A stretch of DNA of 64,000 nt from Streptomyces sp. NBC_00236 (GCF_036195045.1 NZ_CP108100.1:434001-498000), one strand, 5' to 3'. Shown: positions 7,785-17,041, counted from the first letter of the stretch. The notes: generated by a model from the sequence alone, not told the origin. A program made the numbers and translations.

Positions 7785-9464
7785 ATGACCGGGATCCGCC
7801 GACGACTGTCCCGTTGGCTGCAGACCAGACAGCTCCGCGACGTCACACCAGGCCCGTACCACTACACGGTGCAGCGCGGTCTGTGCGTGCCCATGGAGGA
7901 CGGTGTCGAACTCACCGCCGACCTGTACACGCCCGTCGGCGAGGTGAACCCGCCGCTGCCCACCATCGTCATCCGCTCCCCCTACGGCCGTCGAAGCAGC
8001 CTGACCCAGGCACCGGCGCTCGCCCGCGAGGGGTTCACCGTCGTGGTCCAGAGCTGCCGCGGCACCGCGGGATCGAGCGGGACATTCGCGCCCCAACTGG
8101 ACGAGCAGCGTGACGGCATGACCACCCACCGGTGGGTACGACAGCAACCCTGGTTCACCGGCTCGGTCGCGACGTACGGGCCGAGCTACTTGGGTTACAC
8201 GCAGTGGGCGGTGGCCGGGCAGATGCAGCGCGAGGATCCTGACCGTGCACCGGACGCGCTCTGTCTGATCAACACGATGCCCGACTTCGGCGCGATCACC
8301 TGGGACAACGGTGCCTTTTCGCTGCGCAACGCGCTCGGCTGGTCGCGGTCGATGTGCCTGCCGGGCCGCCGCGGCCTCATGCCCCTGCTGCGCCTCATCC
8401 CTCTGCCCGACCGAAAGCTGGAGAAGGCCTTCGACGTGCTGCCGCTGGGGGCCGGTGACAGCGCCGCCACCGGGCAGCCGATCAGCTGGTACCAGGACTG
8501 GCTCACCCACGAGAATCCCACCGACGCGTACTGGACTCAGCAGTCGCATACCGCGTCGGTTCCCGACGTCACCGCGTCCGTCTACATGAGCACCGGCTGG
8601 TACGACATATTCCTGCCCTGGCAGCTGCGCAACTACGCCCAGCTCGCAGCCGCCGGCCGGCCGCCGCGCCTGACGGTCGGTCCGTGGAACCACACCACCG
8701 GCGGAACCGGACCGTCTTTCGTCGAGTCCGTCGAGCACCTCAAGGAGCAGTTCGCCGGCGTACCCGGCCGGCGCGTCGCGCCCGTCCGCACCTTCCTCAC
8801 CGGCGCCGAGCAGTGGCACGACCTGCCCGCCTGGCCCCCGCCCGGCACTGCCGTGCGGTCCTGGCAGCTGCACGATTCCGGCCTGCTCGACCCAGCTGCC
8901 CCGACCGGAGGCGTCACCCGCTACACCTACGACCCCGACCATCCCACACCCGCTGTCGGCGGCCCCGGCCTGAACCCGGATTCGGGGCCGGTCGACAACG
9001 CCGCCCACGAATGCCGCGCCGACGTCACCGTCTTCCGGAGCGCCCCGCTGGAGGACGCTGTCATCGTCGCCGGCGAGCCGGTCGCCCGGATCCGGTTCCG
9101 CTCCTCCGCTCCCAGCGCCGACGTGTTCGTCCGGATCTGCGACGTGCACCCCGACAACCGTTCCATGACCGTCTGCGACGGCATCCGCCGCATCGGAAGC
9201 ACCGGCACGGCCGCAACCGACCCACAGCCCGACGAAGACGGCTTCGCCGAGGTCGACGTACCACTGTGGCCGGCCTTCCACCGATTTGCGGCCGGTCACC
9301 GCATCGGCATCCAGGTCAGCTCGGGCGCGCATCCGCGTTACGCCCGCAACCCCGGCACCGGCGAACCAGCCCTCACCGCCACGGTCACCGTCCGTGCCGA
9401 GCAGGAGATCTCGCACGACACCGCCCGTCCCTCCCGGATCGACCTGCCGCTGTGGGCCTCATGA
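7785..9464 (+). CDS. CocE/NonD family alpha/beta-hydrolase (X-Pro dipeptidyl-peptidase S15-like)
   Basis: 559 residues. The nucleophile elbow is GPSYLG with Ser134, matching the GxSYxG signature of CocE/NonD esterases and S15 peptidases. The acid is likely the Asp in TGWYDIF and the base the His in GPWNHTTG. The C-terminal ~200 residues resemble the jelly-roll domain of this family (RIRFRSSAPSADVFVRI onwards). No signal peptide, so probably cytosolic. ATG 7785 has GAAGGA 6 nt upstream. The gene precedes the GH43 gene by 197 bp. In this sugar locus it may remove acyl groups from imported oligosaccharides, but that is inference; family substrates vary widely. Confidence 0.85.
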   Translation: MTGIRRRLSRWLQTRQLRDVTPGPYHYTVQRGLCVPMEDGVELTADLYTPVGEVNPPLPTIVIRSPYGRRSSLTQAPALAREGFTVVVQSCRGTAGSSGTFAPQLDEQRDGMTTHRWVRQQPWFTGSVATYGPSYLGYTQWAVAGQMQREDPDRAPDALCLINTMPDFGAITWDNGAFSLRNALGWSRSMCLPGRRGLMPLLRLIPLPDRKLEKAFDVLPLGAGDSAATGQPISWYQDWLTHENPTDAYWTQQSHTASVPDVTASVYMSTGWYDIFLPWQLRNYAQLAAAGRPPRLTVGPWNHTTGGTGPSFVESVEHLKEQFAGVPGRRVAPVRTFLTGAEQWHDLPAWPPPGTAVRSWQLHDSGLLDPAAPTGGVTRYTYDPDHPTPAVGGPGLNPDSGPVDNAAHECRADVTVFRSAPLEDAVIVAGEPVARIRFRSSAPSADVFVRICDVHPDNRSMTVCDGIRRIGSTGTAATDPQPDEDGFAEVDVPLWPAFHRFAAGHRIGIQVSSGAHPRYARNPGTGEPALTATVTVRAEQEISHDTARPSRIDLPLWAS

Positions 9465-9661
9465 CCACGGCGGTCATCCCGTCCACCGGAGGTGTGCTCC
9501 GGAAGTAGCGCCGTCCGTCCGGACGGTGCGCCCCGTGGCGCCCGGCGCGCGTGCTCGCAAGGAGTCGCGAAACGGGCGGGACTCCGGAACGCGGCCCAGC
9601 GGTCACGGGACAGCCGCGGGCCCGCTCGACGGCGCCCGCCACCTCGAAGGGAACACACTCT

Positions 9662-11197
9662 GTGCATACGTACGACAACCCCGTCATCAGCGGGTTCCAT
9701 CCCGATCCGAGCGTGTGCCGGGTCGGTGACGACTACTACCTGGTGTGCTCCAGTTTCGAGTACTTCCCCGGGCTGCCCATCTTCCACAGCAAGGACCTCG
9801 TGCACTGGGAGCACATCGGCAACGTGCTCGACCGGCCCGGGCAACTACCGCTGCCTCTCCCCGGTGCCAAGGCGTCCGGCGGCCTCTACGCCCCCACGAT
9901 CCGCCACCACGACGGCCGTTACTGGGTCATCAACACCAACACGGACGGCGGCGGCAACTTCATCGTCTCGGCCGAGCGGCCCGAGGGTCCGTGGACCGAC
10001 CCGGTGTGGATCGACTTGCCCGGCATCGACCCCGATCTGGCGTGGGAGACGGACGGCACGTGCTGGTGCGCCTTCTCCGGGCCGCAAGGGGGCATCAACA
10101 TGGCCCGGATCGACCCGGTCGAGGGGGAGGTGCTGGAGGGACCTTTTGCCACATGGTCGGGCACCGGCCTCACCTTTCCGGAGGCACCGCACCTCTACCG
10201 CATCGGCGAGTGGTGGTACCTGCTGATCGCAGAAGGCGGCACCGAGCGCGGCCACAGCGTGTCGATCGCCAGGGGCCGCTCTCCGCGCGGCCCCTGGGAA
10301 GGCGCACCCGCCAACCCGCTTCTGTCCCACAGCGGAACGGCCCGCTCCATCCAGAACACCGGCCACGCCGACCTGGTCGAGGCTCGCGACGGCAGTTGGT
10401 GGATGGTGCTGCTCGGCGTCCGGCCCCGCGGCTTCACTCCCGACGTGCACGTGCTCGGCCGCGAGACGTTCCTGACTCCGGTGGAATGGGACGAGGACGG
10501 CTGGCCGGTCGTCGCACCCGTTCCCGAACACCACCCGGCTCCCGGCGGTGCCTGGCACCCCGTTCCGTCCCTGCCCGCCCGCGACGACTTCGACGAGCCG
10601 GGTCTCGCTCCGTACTGGGTCTCGCCGTTCAGCCGCCCGGCGGACTCCTGGTCGCTCAGCGAGCGCCCCGGCTGGCTGACCCTGAAGGCCACCGGGGCCA
10701 CCCTCGACCGCCCCGGGTACACCTTCGTCGGCCGTCGCCAGCAACACCACGACTGCCGCATCTCCGCCGCGGCCGACCCGGGGACGGGACGCGGTGGCCT
10801 CAGTGTGCGCCTGGACGAGGCCCATCACTACGAACTGGAGGTCGGGGACGGACAGATCGGCGTCGTTGCCCGGATCGGTCCACTGCGCCAGACCGTGGCC
10901 GCCCGGCCGGTCCCGTCCGGGCCGCTGCACCTCACCATCACCATCCGGACGTCCGGCCTCGTACCCGCCTCACCCGAACTCACCGACGGCGGGACCACCG
11001 GCCCCGACACCATCGCCTTCTGGCTCGGCGATCCCGACGCCGCGGACGCCCGGCCGCTTGCCGAACTGGACGGGCGCTACCTGTCCACCGAGGTCGCCTG
11101 CGGCTTCACCGGCCGCGTCATCGGTATGTACGCCACCGAGGGCACGGTCTCGTTCGACTGGTTCACCTACGCCCCCGCCTCGACGCCCTCCGCCTGA
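9662..11197 (+). CDS. Glycoside hydrolase family 43, beta-xylosidase/arabinofuranosidase-like
   Basis: 511 residues. The five-bladed propeller carries the expected acid residues: Asp15 in FHPDPS (base), Asp125 in GIDPDLAW (pKa modulator) and Glu174 in FPEAPHLY (acid). From about residue 310 a concanavalin-like beta-sandwich follows, starting DDFDEPGLAPYW, as in GH43 beta-xylosidases of the XynB type. No signal peptide: the enzyme should act in the cytosol on imported xylo-oligosaccharides. GTG 9662 has GAAGGGA 9 nt upstream. It is the distal gene of the plus-strand arm of the divergent sugar locus. Confidence 0.92.
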   Translation: MHTYDNPVISGFHPDPSVCRVGDDYYLVCSSFEYFPGLPIFHSKDLVHWEHIGNVLDRPGQLPLPLPGAKASGGLYAPTIRHHDGRYWVINTNTDGGGNFIVSAERPEGPWTDPVWIDLPGIDPDLAWETDGTCWCAFSGPQGGINMARIDPVEGEVLEGPFATWSGTGLTFPEAPHLYRIGEWWYLLIAEGGTERGHSVSIARGRSPRGPWEGAPANPLLSHSGTARSIQNTGHADLVEARDGSWWMVLLGVRPRGFTPDVHVLGRETFLTPVEWDEDGWPVVAPVPEHHPAPGGAWHPVPSLPARDDFDEPGLAPYWVSPFSRPADSWSLSERPGWLTLKATGATLDRPGYTFVGRRQQHHDCRISAAADPGTGRGGLSVRLDEAHHYELEVGDGQIGVVARIGPLRQTVAARPVPSGPLHLTITIRTSGLVPASPELTDGGTTGPDTIAFWLGDPDAADARPLAELDGRYLSTEVACGFTGRVIGMYATEGTVSFDWFTYAPASTPSA

Positions 11198-11685
11198 GGT
11201 TCGGCGTCCGCCGCCTGCCACACCTGCGTGACTGCGGTTGCCGCACGCGGGACCGCCCACACCTGGCGTGGGAGCTTCTCCTGCTGCGGTAGCGGCAGCC
11301 GGGCGGCAGGAGCTGTCCGCCATCGCTGCCGGGGGCTCGCGGCCGGTGTCAGGAAAGTCGCCCTCGGCCGGCCCGAAGTTCGCCACGTCGGACCCACCTG
11401 ACGGGTCATTAACCCGGACGTGGTCCTGCGTAACACGGCTGCGACGAGTTCGCGATGGCATCCACTCACGAGTCCGGCGGCTACCCGAAGAGCGTGAACC
11501 TGGTGACGTCAGGCAGCAAGTGCGCCCAACTGTTCACAGACAAGATGGGCGACGGATCGACGAACTTCGGCATCATGGCAGATACCCGAACAGCAACGAA
11601 CGGACCGAGCGGCACGGAGCGGTGCGGGCGTGCGGGGATCCCGAGCACGCAGAATCAGAGAGCATTCAGCGGCGTCCTCGACATT
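11198..11685. other. Gene-poor junction between sugar locus and accessory region
   Basis: No complete gene. An open frame beginning ATG 11455 encodes a Cys-containing stretch (SGSKCAQLFTDKMGDGSTNF) that looks like a fragment of a larger protein, and it runs without a stop into the Tn3 remnant in the wrong frame. Third-position GC is high only in its first part. I read this as the left edge of the accessory region, with a gene fragment cut by the Tn3-like insertion. Confidence 0.4.
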
Positions 11686-12201
11686 GCTGAAGCGGCTGCG
11701 GTCGGGCTCGCACAAGAACTCCACCTACACCGCGTTCCGCGAGGTCGGCCGCGTGATCCGCACGGTGCAGCTGCTGCGCTACCTCTCGGATGCGCCGCTT
11801 CGGCGGCGGGTGACCGCGGCGACGAACAAGGTGGAGTCGTTCAACCGGTTCTCCCAGTGGGTCGGCTTCGGCAACCAGGGCGTCCTCGCCGACAACGACC
11901 CTATCGAGCAGGAGAAGACGATGAAGTTCAACGCCCTGCTCACAAACGCGGTGATCTTCCACAACGCCTGGATATCGCAGAGATCGTCCGCCAGCTCCTT
12001 CAGGAGGGATGGGAGATCGACCAGGAAGACCTGGCCCACATCTCGCCGTACCTGACCGAGCACATCAAACGGTTCGGCGAGTGCTCCACCCACGAACTCG
12101 GCATCCAGCCCGAGGCGTACCACCCACACCTCGACGTCGACTTCAGCCCGTTGCGCAGCGACGACCGGTCGGGTGCCGACGGCTACAGACAGGCAGCCTG
12201 A
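11686..12201 (+). pseudogene. Tn3-family transposase, 3' remnant with frameshift
   Basis: The translated stretch from about 11686 (LKRLRSGSHKNSTYTAF, then NKVESFNRFSQWVGFGNQG and TMKFNALLTNAVIFHNAW) is the conserved C-terminal part of Tn3-family TnpA. Near 11970 the match shifts frame and continues (DIAEIVRQLLQEGWEID to the stop at 12201). The first ~800 residues are absent, as are a resolvase and terminal repeats. This is a dead remnant that marks past transposition at the left edge of the accessory region. Its 3' end overlaps the end of the convergent MFS gene by 19 bp. Confidence 0.85.
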
Positions 12202-13403
12202 TCCCGCGCGAGCGTCGCGTTCCGTTCGCGGCCGTCGTCGGCGGTGCGGATCCAGGCAGGATGCAGGACCGCGAGGACTAGGCAGGCGGAGGCCATCGTG
12301 CCCCAGAGACCTGCCGCTCCGGCGTGCTCGAGCAGCTGTGTCCCGGCGAGTGGGGCGGCGATCCCGCCGATGCCCCAGCTTGTGCCATAGACCGCCAGGT
12401 ATCGGCCCTTTCCGCCGGCGGGGGCCAGGCGTGCGACGAATGCGTACGCGCGGCCCACGAGGAGCAGGTCGCCCACGCTCCATACGATGGTTGCCGCGAT
12501 GTAGATAACCAGGTCGTGAGCAAGCGCGTATCCGGCAAGGCCAAGGGCCAGCAGGAGATAGCCGCCGGCGAAGGCGGCAGGTTCCGGGAGTGTGGCGAGT
12601 CGATTGAGCCGCAGCAATGGCTGCCCGGCAGTGATGGTGAGGGCGGACGTGGTGAACAACAGTCCGGCGTCAGTCGGTTGCAGCCCGCGCAGTTCCAGGG
12701 CCAGTGGCAGCGCGATCATGATCTGGAGATAGACCACCCCGAACAGCGTCCCTGCCGCGAGCATCACGAGCAATGAGCGATCTCGCCAGGGGGCGACGGT
12801 GGTCGCCTGCTGGGTTGCCGCTGTCGTGGTGTGGTGATCCGCGGGCAGGACAAAATGCACGGTCAGCGCGCAGAGCAGGCAGGTAAGGGCATCGACCACG
12901 AAAAGCCACCGCAGGTCCCAGCGCCCCAACCCGGCTGCCAAAAGACCCGCACCCATGCCGGCTACGGCCAGGGCCGCGTTCAACAGGCCATAGGCACGGA
13001 CCTGTTCACCGGGCGCCACAACATCGGCGATCATCGCCTGGCTGGGCGGCTCGTAGATCTCGAAGGCCAACCCCATCAACACTGCGAAGCAGGCTGCCGA
13101 CACCAGGCCCTCGGACAAGGCGATGCCCAATTGCGCCACCGCGCACCCGGTCAGCCCGACCACGATCGTGCGGCGTCGACCGATACGGTCGGCCAGGCGA
13201 CCACCGGCCAGGCGCGAAGGAATCGTGGCCAGCCCGAAAGCGGCGCTGATGTACCCGGCGACGACGGTACTGGCACCGAAGCTCGTCGTGATCAGCACAG
13301 TGAGGAACGACAGGGAGAACGCCCCTAGCCGGTTCACCGCCCGCGCCACAATCAGCAGTCGCACCGTGCGTGGCAAATACTTTCCGCCCTGTGCAGGCCC
13401 CAT
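12183..13403 (-). CDS. MFS transporter, likely drug or metabolite exporter
   Basis: 406 residues with about twelve hydrophobic segments. The loop between helices 2 and 3 has the MFS signature GGRLADRIGRRR, and a motif-C-like Gly-rich helix (AVAGMGAGLLAAGLG) suggests a drug:H+ antiporter type. ATG 13403 has GAGAGGG about 5 nt upstream. The gene is divergent from the CGNR zinc-finger regulator at 13488, an arrangement in which the regulator often controls the pump. Its last codons overlap the Tn3 remnant, so its C-terminus may have been altered by that insertion. Confidence 0.87.
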   Translation of the reverse strand: MGPAQGGKYLPRTVRLLIVARAVNRLGAFSLSFLTVLITTSFGASTVVAGYISAAFGLATIPSRLAGGRLADRIGRRRTIVVGLTGCAVAQLGIALSEGLVSAACFAVLMGLAFEIYEPPSQAMIADVVAPGEQVRAYGLLNAALAVAGMGAGLLAAGLGRWDLRWLFVVDALTCLLCALTVHFVLPADHHTTTAATQQATTVAPWRDRSLLVMLAAGTLFGVVYLQIMIALPLALELRGLQPTDAGLLFTTSALTITAGQPLLRLNRLATLPEPAAFAGGYLLLALGLAGYALAHDLVIYIAATIVWSVGDLLLVGRAYAFVARLAPAGGKGRYLAVYGTSWGIGGIAAPLAGTQLLEHAGAAGLWGTMASACLVLAVLHPAWIRTADDGRERNATLARDQAACL

Positions 13404-13487
13404 GAAGCCCTCTCGTGCGTGACCGACGAAGCAGGTATCGTCGGTTGCGCATGCACGCTAGAGGTCCAAGGAGTAACCGGTCAAGTG

Positions 13488-14060
13488 ATGTTCGATGGTC
13501 ACGTTGTGACGCTGCTCGATGCGGCCGTCTCCCTCGTGAATACGCTGACCGACGGCACCCGACAGGGCCGCCCCTACACCGCCCCGCACGGGGAACAACT
13601 CCCGCAGGCGGTGCACGAAGCGCTACCGCTTTCGTCGCAACGTCCCACGGTCGAACCGGGTCACGCCGCCTATCTCGCGCACACCGCCCAGCAGATGCGG
13701 GCGGTGTTCGAGGCCGTCGACAGCGGCCACATCGATCAGGCGGCCCAGCTGGTAAACGTCCTGCTGGGCACCGCCGGCGCCCGCCCTCAGCTCGATCGCG
13801 TCGATGGCGAGCCCTGGCAAGTCCACTTCCACGGCTCCGAAGACAGCCTCGCCGTGGGATGGAGTGCCGGATGTGCCACCGCCCTGGCACTGGCGATCGG
13901 CAGCAACCTCGCCGGACGCCTCGGCGTCTGCACGGCCCCGCTCTGCGACCGCGTGTACGTGGACGCATCCCGTAACGCGGTCCGCCACTTCTGCTCCACC
14001 GCCTGCCGAAGCCGAGTCAAGGCAGCGGCCTTCCGGGCGCGCAAAGCGTCCCGGGGCTGA
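13488..14060 (+). CDS. CGNR zinc-finger (ABATE domain) transcriptional regulator
   Basis: 190 residues. The N-terminal ABATE-like domain starts FDGHVVTLLDAAVSLVNTL and the C-terminus has a CGNR-type zinc finger: CTAPLCDRVYVDASRN followed by HFCSTACRSRVKAAAFRAR, giving four Cys ligands. This is a DNA-binding family common in actinobacteria. The canonical CGNR tetrad is replaced here by CDRV. The start was set at ATG 13488 (AAGGAG at 13468, 14 nt upstream; GTG 13485 is adjacent); an upstream GTG at 13419 would add 23 unconserved residues. It probably regulates the divergent MFS gene. Confidence 0.82.
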   Translation: MFDGHVVTLLDAAVSLVNTLTDGTRQGRPYTAPHGEQLPQAVHEALPLSSQRPTVEPGHAAYLAHTAQQMRAVFEAVDSGHIDQAAQLVNVLLGTAGARPQLDRVDGEPWQVHFHGSEDSLAVGWSAGCATALALAIGSNLAGRLGVCTAPLCDRVYVDASRNAVRHFCSTACRSRVKAAAFRARKASRG

Positions 14061-14149
14061 GCATCTCCCGGCTCCGGCGCCGGGCTGGTCGACGTGCCTC
14101 CACGTGCGATGAGGCGCTCGAACTCCTGAAGAACGTGACGGAGCAGGGG

Positions 14150-15013
14150 GTGAACGACGTACAGAACTCCATCCCGCATCTACCGCCCGGAGGGAGCGGA
14201 GACGCTCTTCACCGCACGGAGCAGATCAAGGCGATGCATGCGGCGGTGAATCCGTACGACCAGTGGACGCTGGCGGCGACGAAGAAGCTGTTGGAGGTGT
14301 TCGCCGACAGGTCCATCCCGGCTCGGATGCGCGGCGAGCGCTACTCCAGCATCGTGTTCGGCGGCCACACGGCCGACCGCCTCTCGCAGCTGCTGAATCG
14401 TGAACTCAACGAGCTGCGAACGTACTTCATGGAGCTGGGCAACGAGCTGTACCGGCTGAAGGAGAAGTACGCCCACCACCAGGGCGGCCGGACCTTGGTC
14501 CTGGACACCAACGACCTGCTGCACTACTCCCGGTACGACAAGATCCCCTGGGCCGGCGTGTACGGGAAGAACGCCGTCGTCGTGATCCCCCACGTCGTCG
14601 TCGACGAGATCGACAAGAAGTCCTACGCGACCAGCGACTCCATCCGTAAGCGCGCCCGAGGCGTGTTCGGGCTGCTGGAGCAGACCCTCACCGATCAGCG
14701 TGACGGCCACGCGATGGCCGGCGGCGTGCGGGTCGAGGTGCTTCTCGACGAACCCCAGCACGTGAGGCTGCCGAACAACGACGACGAGATCGTGGCCCGT
14801 GCCTGCGAGCTCCAGCAGGCCGTCGGCCCGGTTCAGGTCACCGTGCTGACCGGAGACAACGGCATGCGGGCACGCGCGCTTGCGTGGGGCCTGAACGCCG
14901 ACAAGCTGCCGGCCAAGTACCGGATCGAACAGGTCAGCACCCGCGCCAGGGCCGAGTACCTGAAATCCATCACGGCGCTGGAAGAGCAACCATCAGCGCT
15001 CACTCCCGGCTGA
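14150..15013 (+). CDS. PIN-domain protein (putative ribonuclease)
   Basis: About 287 residues. The N-terminal ~110 residues are helical and unrecognised. A PIN fold follows: VLDTND with Asp119, HVVVDEIDKK, NDDEIVARACE and VLTGDNGMRARA supply the acidic cluster for Mg-dependent RNA cleavage. The arrangement resembles the PIN half of PhoH-type proteins, but no ATPase follows. GTG 14150 was chosen for GGAG 7 nt upstream; GTG 14135 is an alternative. No antitoxin-like small gene precedes it, so it is not an ordinary VapC. A 52-nt palindrome separates it from the CHAT gene. Confidence 0.8.
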   Translation: MNDVQNSIPHLPPGGSGDALHRTEQIKAMHAAVNPYDQWTLAATKKLLEVFADRSIPARMRGERYSSIVFGGHTADRLSQLLNRELNELRTYFMELGNELYRLKEKYAHHQGGRTLVLDTNDLLHYSRYDKIPWAGVYGKNAVVVIPHVVVDEIDKKSYATSDSIRKRARGVFGLLEQTLTDQRDGHAMAGGVRVEVLLDEPQHVRLPNNDDEIVARACELQQAVGPVQVTVLTGDNGMRARALAWGLNADKLPAKYRIEQVSTRARAEYLKSITALEEQPSALTPG

Positions 15014-15015
15014 CC

Positions 15016-15067
15016 GATGGCGCAGAGCGGGCCCGGACCGATCGGTCCGGGCCCGCTCTGCGCCATC
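15016..15067. terminator. Perfect 52-nt palindrome (terminator) after PIN gene
   Basis: Every base pairs: 26 nt on each side of the dyad at 15041/15042, beginning GATGGCGCAGAGCGGG and ending with its complement. It starts 2 nt after the PIN stop codon. It most likely ends that transcript, so the CHAT gene at 15148 probably has its own promoter. Confidence 0.75.
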
Positions 15068-15147
15068 AGCCGCCCGCCCCCGAGCACAGACCAGGACTGT
15101 CAGTGCTGCCGTCTACCTTGTCGGTAGATGTCACGAAGGGGTCGAGC

Positions 15148-16209
15148 ATGAACTCCAGCTACTACCAGAACCAGTTGGACCGGAAGAGGAACGAGCGCGC
15201 CACAGCCCTGAAGCGGGCGAGCGATCTGGGATCGAAGCAGGCGGACAAGCAGGGCAAGGCCGCGAAGAAGGCGGCGGCGGCCGGGAAGGCCGGCAGCCCC
15301 AACGTGGGGAAGAGCCGGCTGCGGACCGCCCAGCGCTACGAGAAGGAGGCCAACACCGCCGCGACCCAGGCCAGCACCTGGACGGCGAAGGCAGCCAAGC
15401 TCGAGAAGGAGATCGCCGTCCTGACCACGAAGCTGGCCAAGGCGCAGCAGGCGGAACGAGAAGCCCACGAAGCGGCGCGTCGCCGCGACGAGGACGAAGC
15501 ACGCCGGATCGCCGCCGCGCAGCAGCAGGGAATCGAGAGTCGCCTGTCGGCGGCAGAAGGCCAGGTAGATATCGTGATGAAGGAACTCCGCGCCCCGAAG
15601 CCGGAGAAGCTGCGGATCCTGCTGCTGGGCGCGTCGTCCGCCGGAGACCTGCGCGTCGGTCAGGAGCAGCAGCGGATCCGCGCAGCCGTGGAACGCGCCA
15701 CTCACCGCGACCTCGTGGAGTTGGATGCCCATCCGGCCGCGACCGCCGACGTGTTCCTGAACGCTTTGACCCGGTTCAAGCCGCACGTGGTGCACTTCTC
15801 CGGGCACAGCGGCCACGACCTGATCTCCTTTGAGAGGGGAGAGGACGACTTCCACGAAGAGGCCATCGTCAGCGCCGACGCCTTCGCCAGCGCCATCGCG
15901 GCGGTGGACGAGAAGCCGCTCCTGGTGCTGCTCAACTCCTGCCATTCCGCGACCCAGGCGCAGAAGCTGGTCGACACGGTGCCGTTCGCGATCGGCATGT
16001 CCGACTCCATCCAGGACACCGACGCCATCACCTACGCCGCACGCTTCTACGCGTCGGTGGCCGATGGCCAGTCCGTTCAGGGTGCGCACCTGCTCAGCAA
16101 GGCGGCCATCGCGCTCAACGGTCTCCCCGACGATGAGCTGCCCATCCTTGCGCACCCGGCCGACGTCGATCCGGGCACGACGAAGCTGGTGACTCCTCCG
16201 CCGGCCTGA
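15148..16209 (+). CDS. CHAT-domain (caspase-like peptidase) protein with N-terminal coiled coil
   Basis: 353 residues. Residues 1-150 are rich in Ala, Lys, Glu and Gln and predicted to form a long coiled coil. Residues ~155-340 are a CHAT-type caspase-like domain: LRILLLGASSA, then the catalytic His220 in VVHFSGHSG and Cys265 in LLNSCHSA. CHAT proteases act as effectors in several bacterial defence and death pathways, usually fused to sensor repeats; here the partner may be a coiled-coil ligand. Start ATG 15148 follows GAAGGGG. A strong hairpin ends the gene. Function is inferred only from the domain. Confidence 0.82.
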   Translation: MNSSYYQNQLDRKRNERATALKRASDLGSKQADKQGKAAKKAAAAGKAGSPNVGKSRLRTAQRYEKEANTAATQASTWTAKAAKLEKEIAVLTTKLAKAQQAEREAHEAARRRDEDEARRIAAAQQQGIESRLSAAEGQVDIVMKELRAPKPEKLRILLLGASSAGDLRVGQEQQRIRAAVERATHRDLVELDAHPAATADVFLNALTRFKPHVVHFSGHSGHDLISFERGEDDFHEEAIVSADAFASAIAAVDEKPLLVLLNSCHSATQAQKLVDTVPFAIGMSDSIQDTDAITYAARFYASVADGQSVQGAHLLSKAAIALNGLPDDELPILAHPADVDPGTTKLVTPPPA

Positions 16210-16236
16210 CCAACACGTACGGGGCGAGGGCGTTCG

Positions 16237-16295
16237 CCCTGTTCCGAGCGGGAGCCGGGGGCCACTCTCTGTCCCGGCTCCCGCTCGGAACAGGG
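16237..16295 (+). terminator. Hairpin terminator after CHAT gene
   Basis: A 23-bp perfect stem (16237-16259 with 16273-16295, arms starting CCCTGTTCCGAGCGGG) and a 13-nt loop lie 28 bp past the CHAT stop. The 193 bp that follow up to the Ohr gene show nothing clear. Confidence 0.75.
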
Positions 16296-16488
16296 CCAGC
16301 CACGTCGGCGTACAGGCAAACGTGCACAGTCAGGTACGCCCGAACGTACACAGGGGTCTCGGTGCGAAATGAGCTGGTCTCAAGACCAATAGGCGTTGCC
16401 CCGCGCCGTGGGGCAGGCGGGTAGGACGACGCCACCTGGATCGCGCACTCTGGCGGTTGCGGTCCAGATGGCGTTCAGCGAGCGGCGG

Positions 16489-16899
16489 TTACTCGGCGAG
16501 CAGCTCGACCGGGATGTTGCCGCGCGTGGCGTTGGAGTACGGGCAAACCTGGTGGGTGGCCTCGATGAGCGCGCGACCGACTTCTCGGGACAGGCTGTCC
16601 GGTAGCTTCGTCCGCAGGCTGACTTCGAGCTGGAAGCCGCCCTGCCCGTTGGGGACGAGGCCGACTTCGGCGGTGACCGACATGCCCGAGACGCTGATCT
16701 CCTTCTTCTGCGCCACCAGCTGCATGGAGGTGGCGAAACAGGCCGCGTAGCCCGCCGCGAAGAGCTGTTCGGGGTTGGTGCCGTCTCCGGTCCCGCCCAA
16801 CTCTTTCTGGAGGGCCATCTCGACGTCCAACTTGCCGTCCGAACTGACGGCGCGGCCGTCGCGGCCGGTCGCGGTCGCGACGGCGGTGTACAGGCTCAT
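16489..16899 (-). CDS. ohr: Organic hydroperoxide resistance protein (Ohr/OsmC family)
   Basis: 136 residues, the usual size for Ohr. The two redox cysteines are Cys54 (YAACFATS) and Cys119 (QVCPYSNATRGN), the latter context being diagnostic of Ohr rather than OsmC. The enzyme reduces organic peroxides by a dithiol mechanism. ATG 16899 has GAAGGG upstream. Unlike many ohr genes it is not beside a MarR-type OhrR; instead an AraC-type regulator is divergent, and a TetR-like palindrome lies just upstream. Confidence 0.93.
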   Translation of the reverse strand: MSLYTAVATATGRDGRAVSSDGKLDVEMALQKELGGTGDGTNPEQLFAAGYAACFATSMQLVAQKKEISVSGMSVTAEVGLVPNGQGGFQLEVSLRTKLPDSLSREVGRALIEATHQVCPYSNATRGNIPVELLAE

Positions 16900-16916
16900 G
16901 TGCTGCCCTTCTGGTA

Positions 16917-16928
16917 GACCGATCGGTC
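16917..16928. promoter_or_regulatory. Palindrome GACCGATCGGTC upstream of ohr
   Basis: A perfect 12-bp dyad 18 bp upstream of the ohr start. Its sequence is like operators of TetR-family repressors. No TetR gene is adjacent, so a trans-acting regulator or a relic of a former neighbour is possible. Confidence 0.45.
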
Positions 16929-17041
16929 AATCTGTCTGGCGCACTCAGCGTATGGAGGTCAGGTGCCGCTCTCCATGGCTCACCGTCTCCGTTTCATATC
17001 TGGTCGTCTTGCGTGTAGCGGCCTCGCGATACGATCTGACG

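Noticed and set aside
13419..13487. GTG 13419 as start of the CGNR regulator
   Set aside because: The added residues are not family-like, and a ribosome site lies ahead of ATG 13488.
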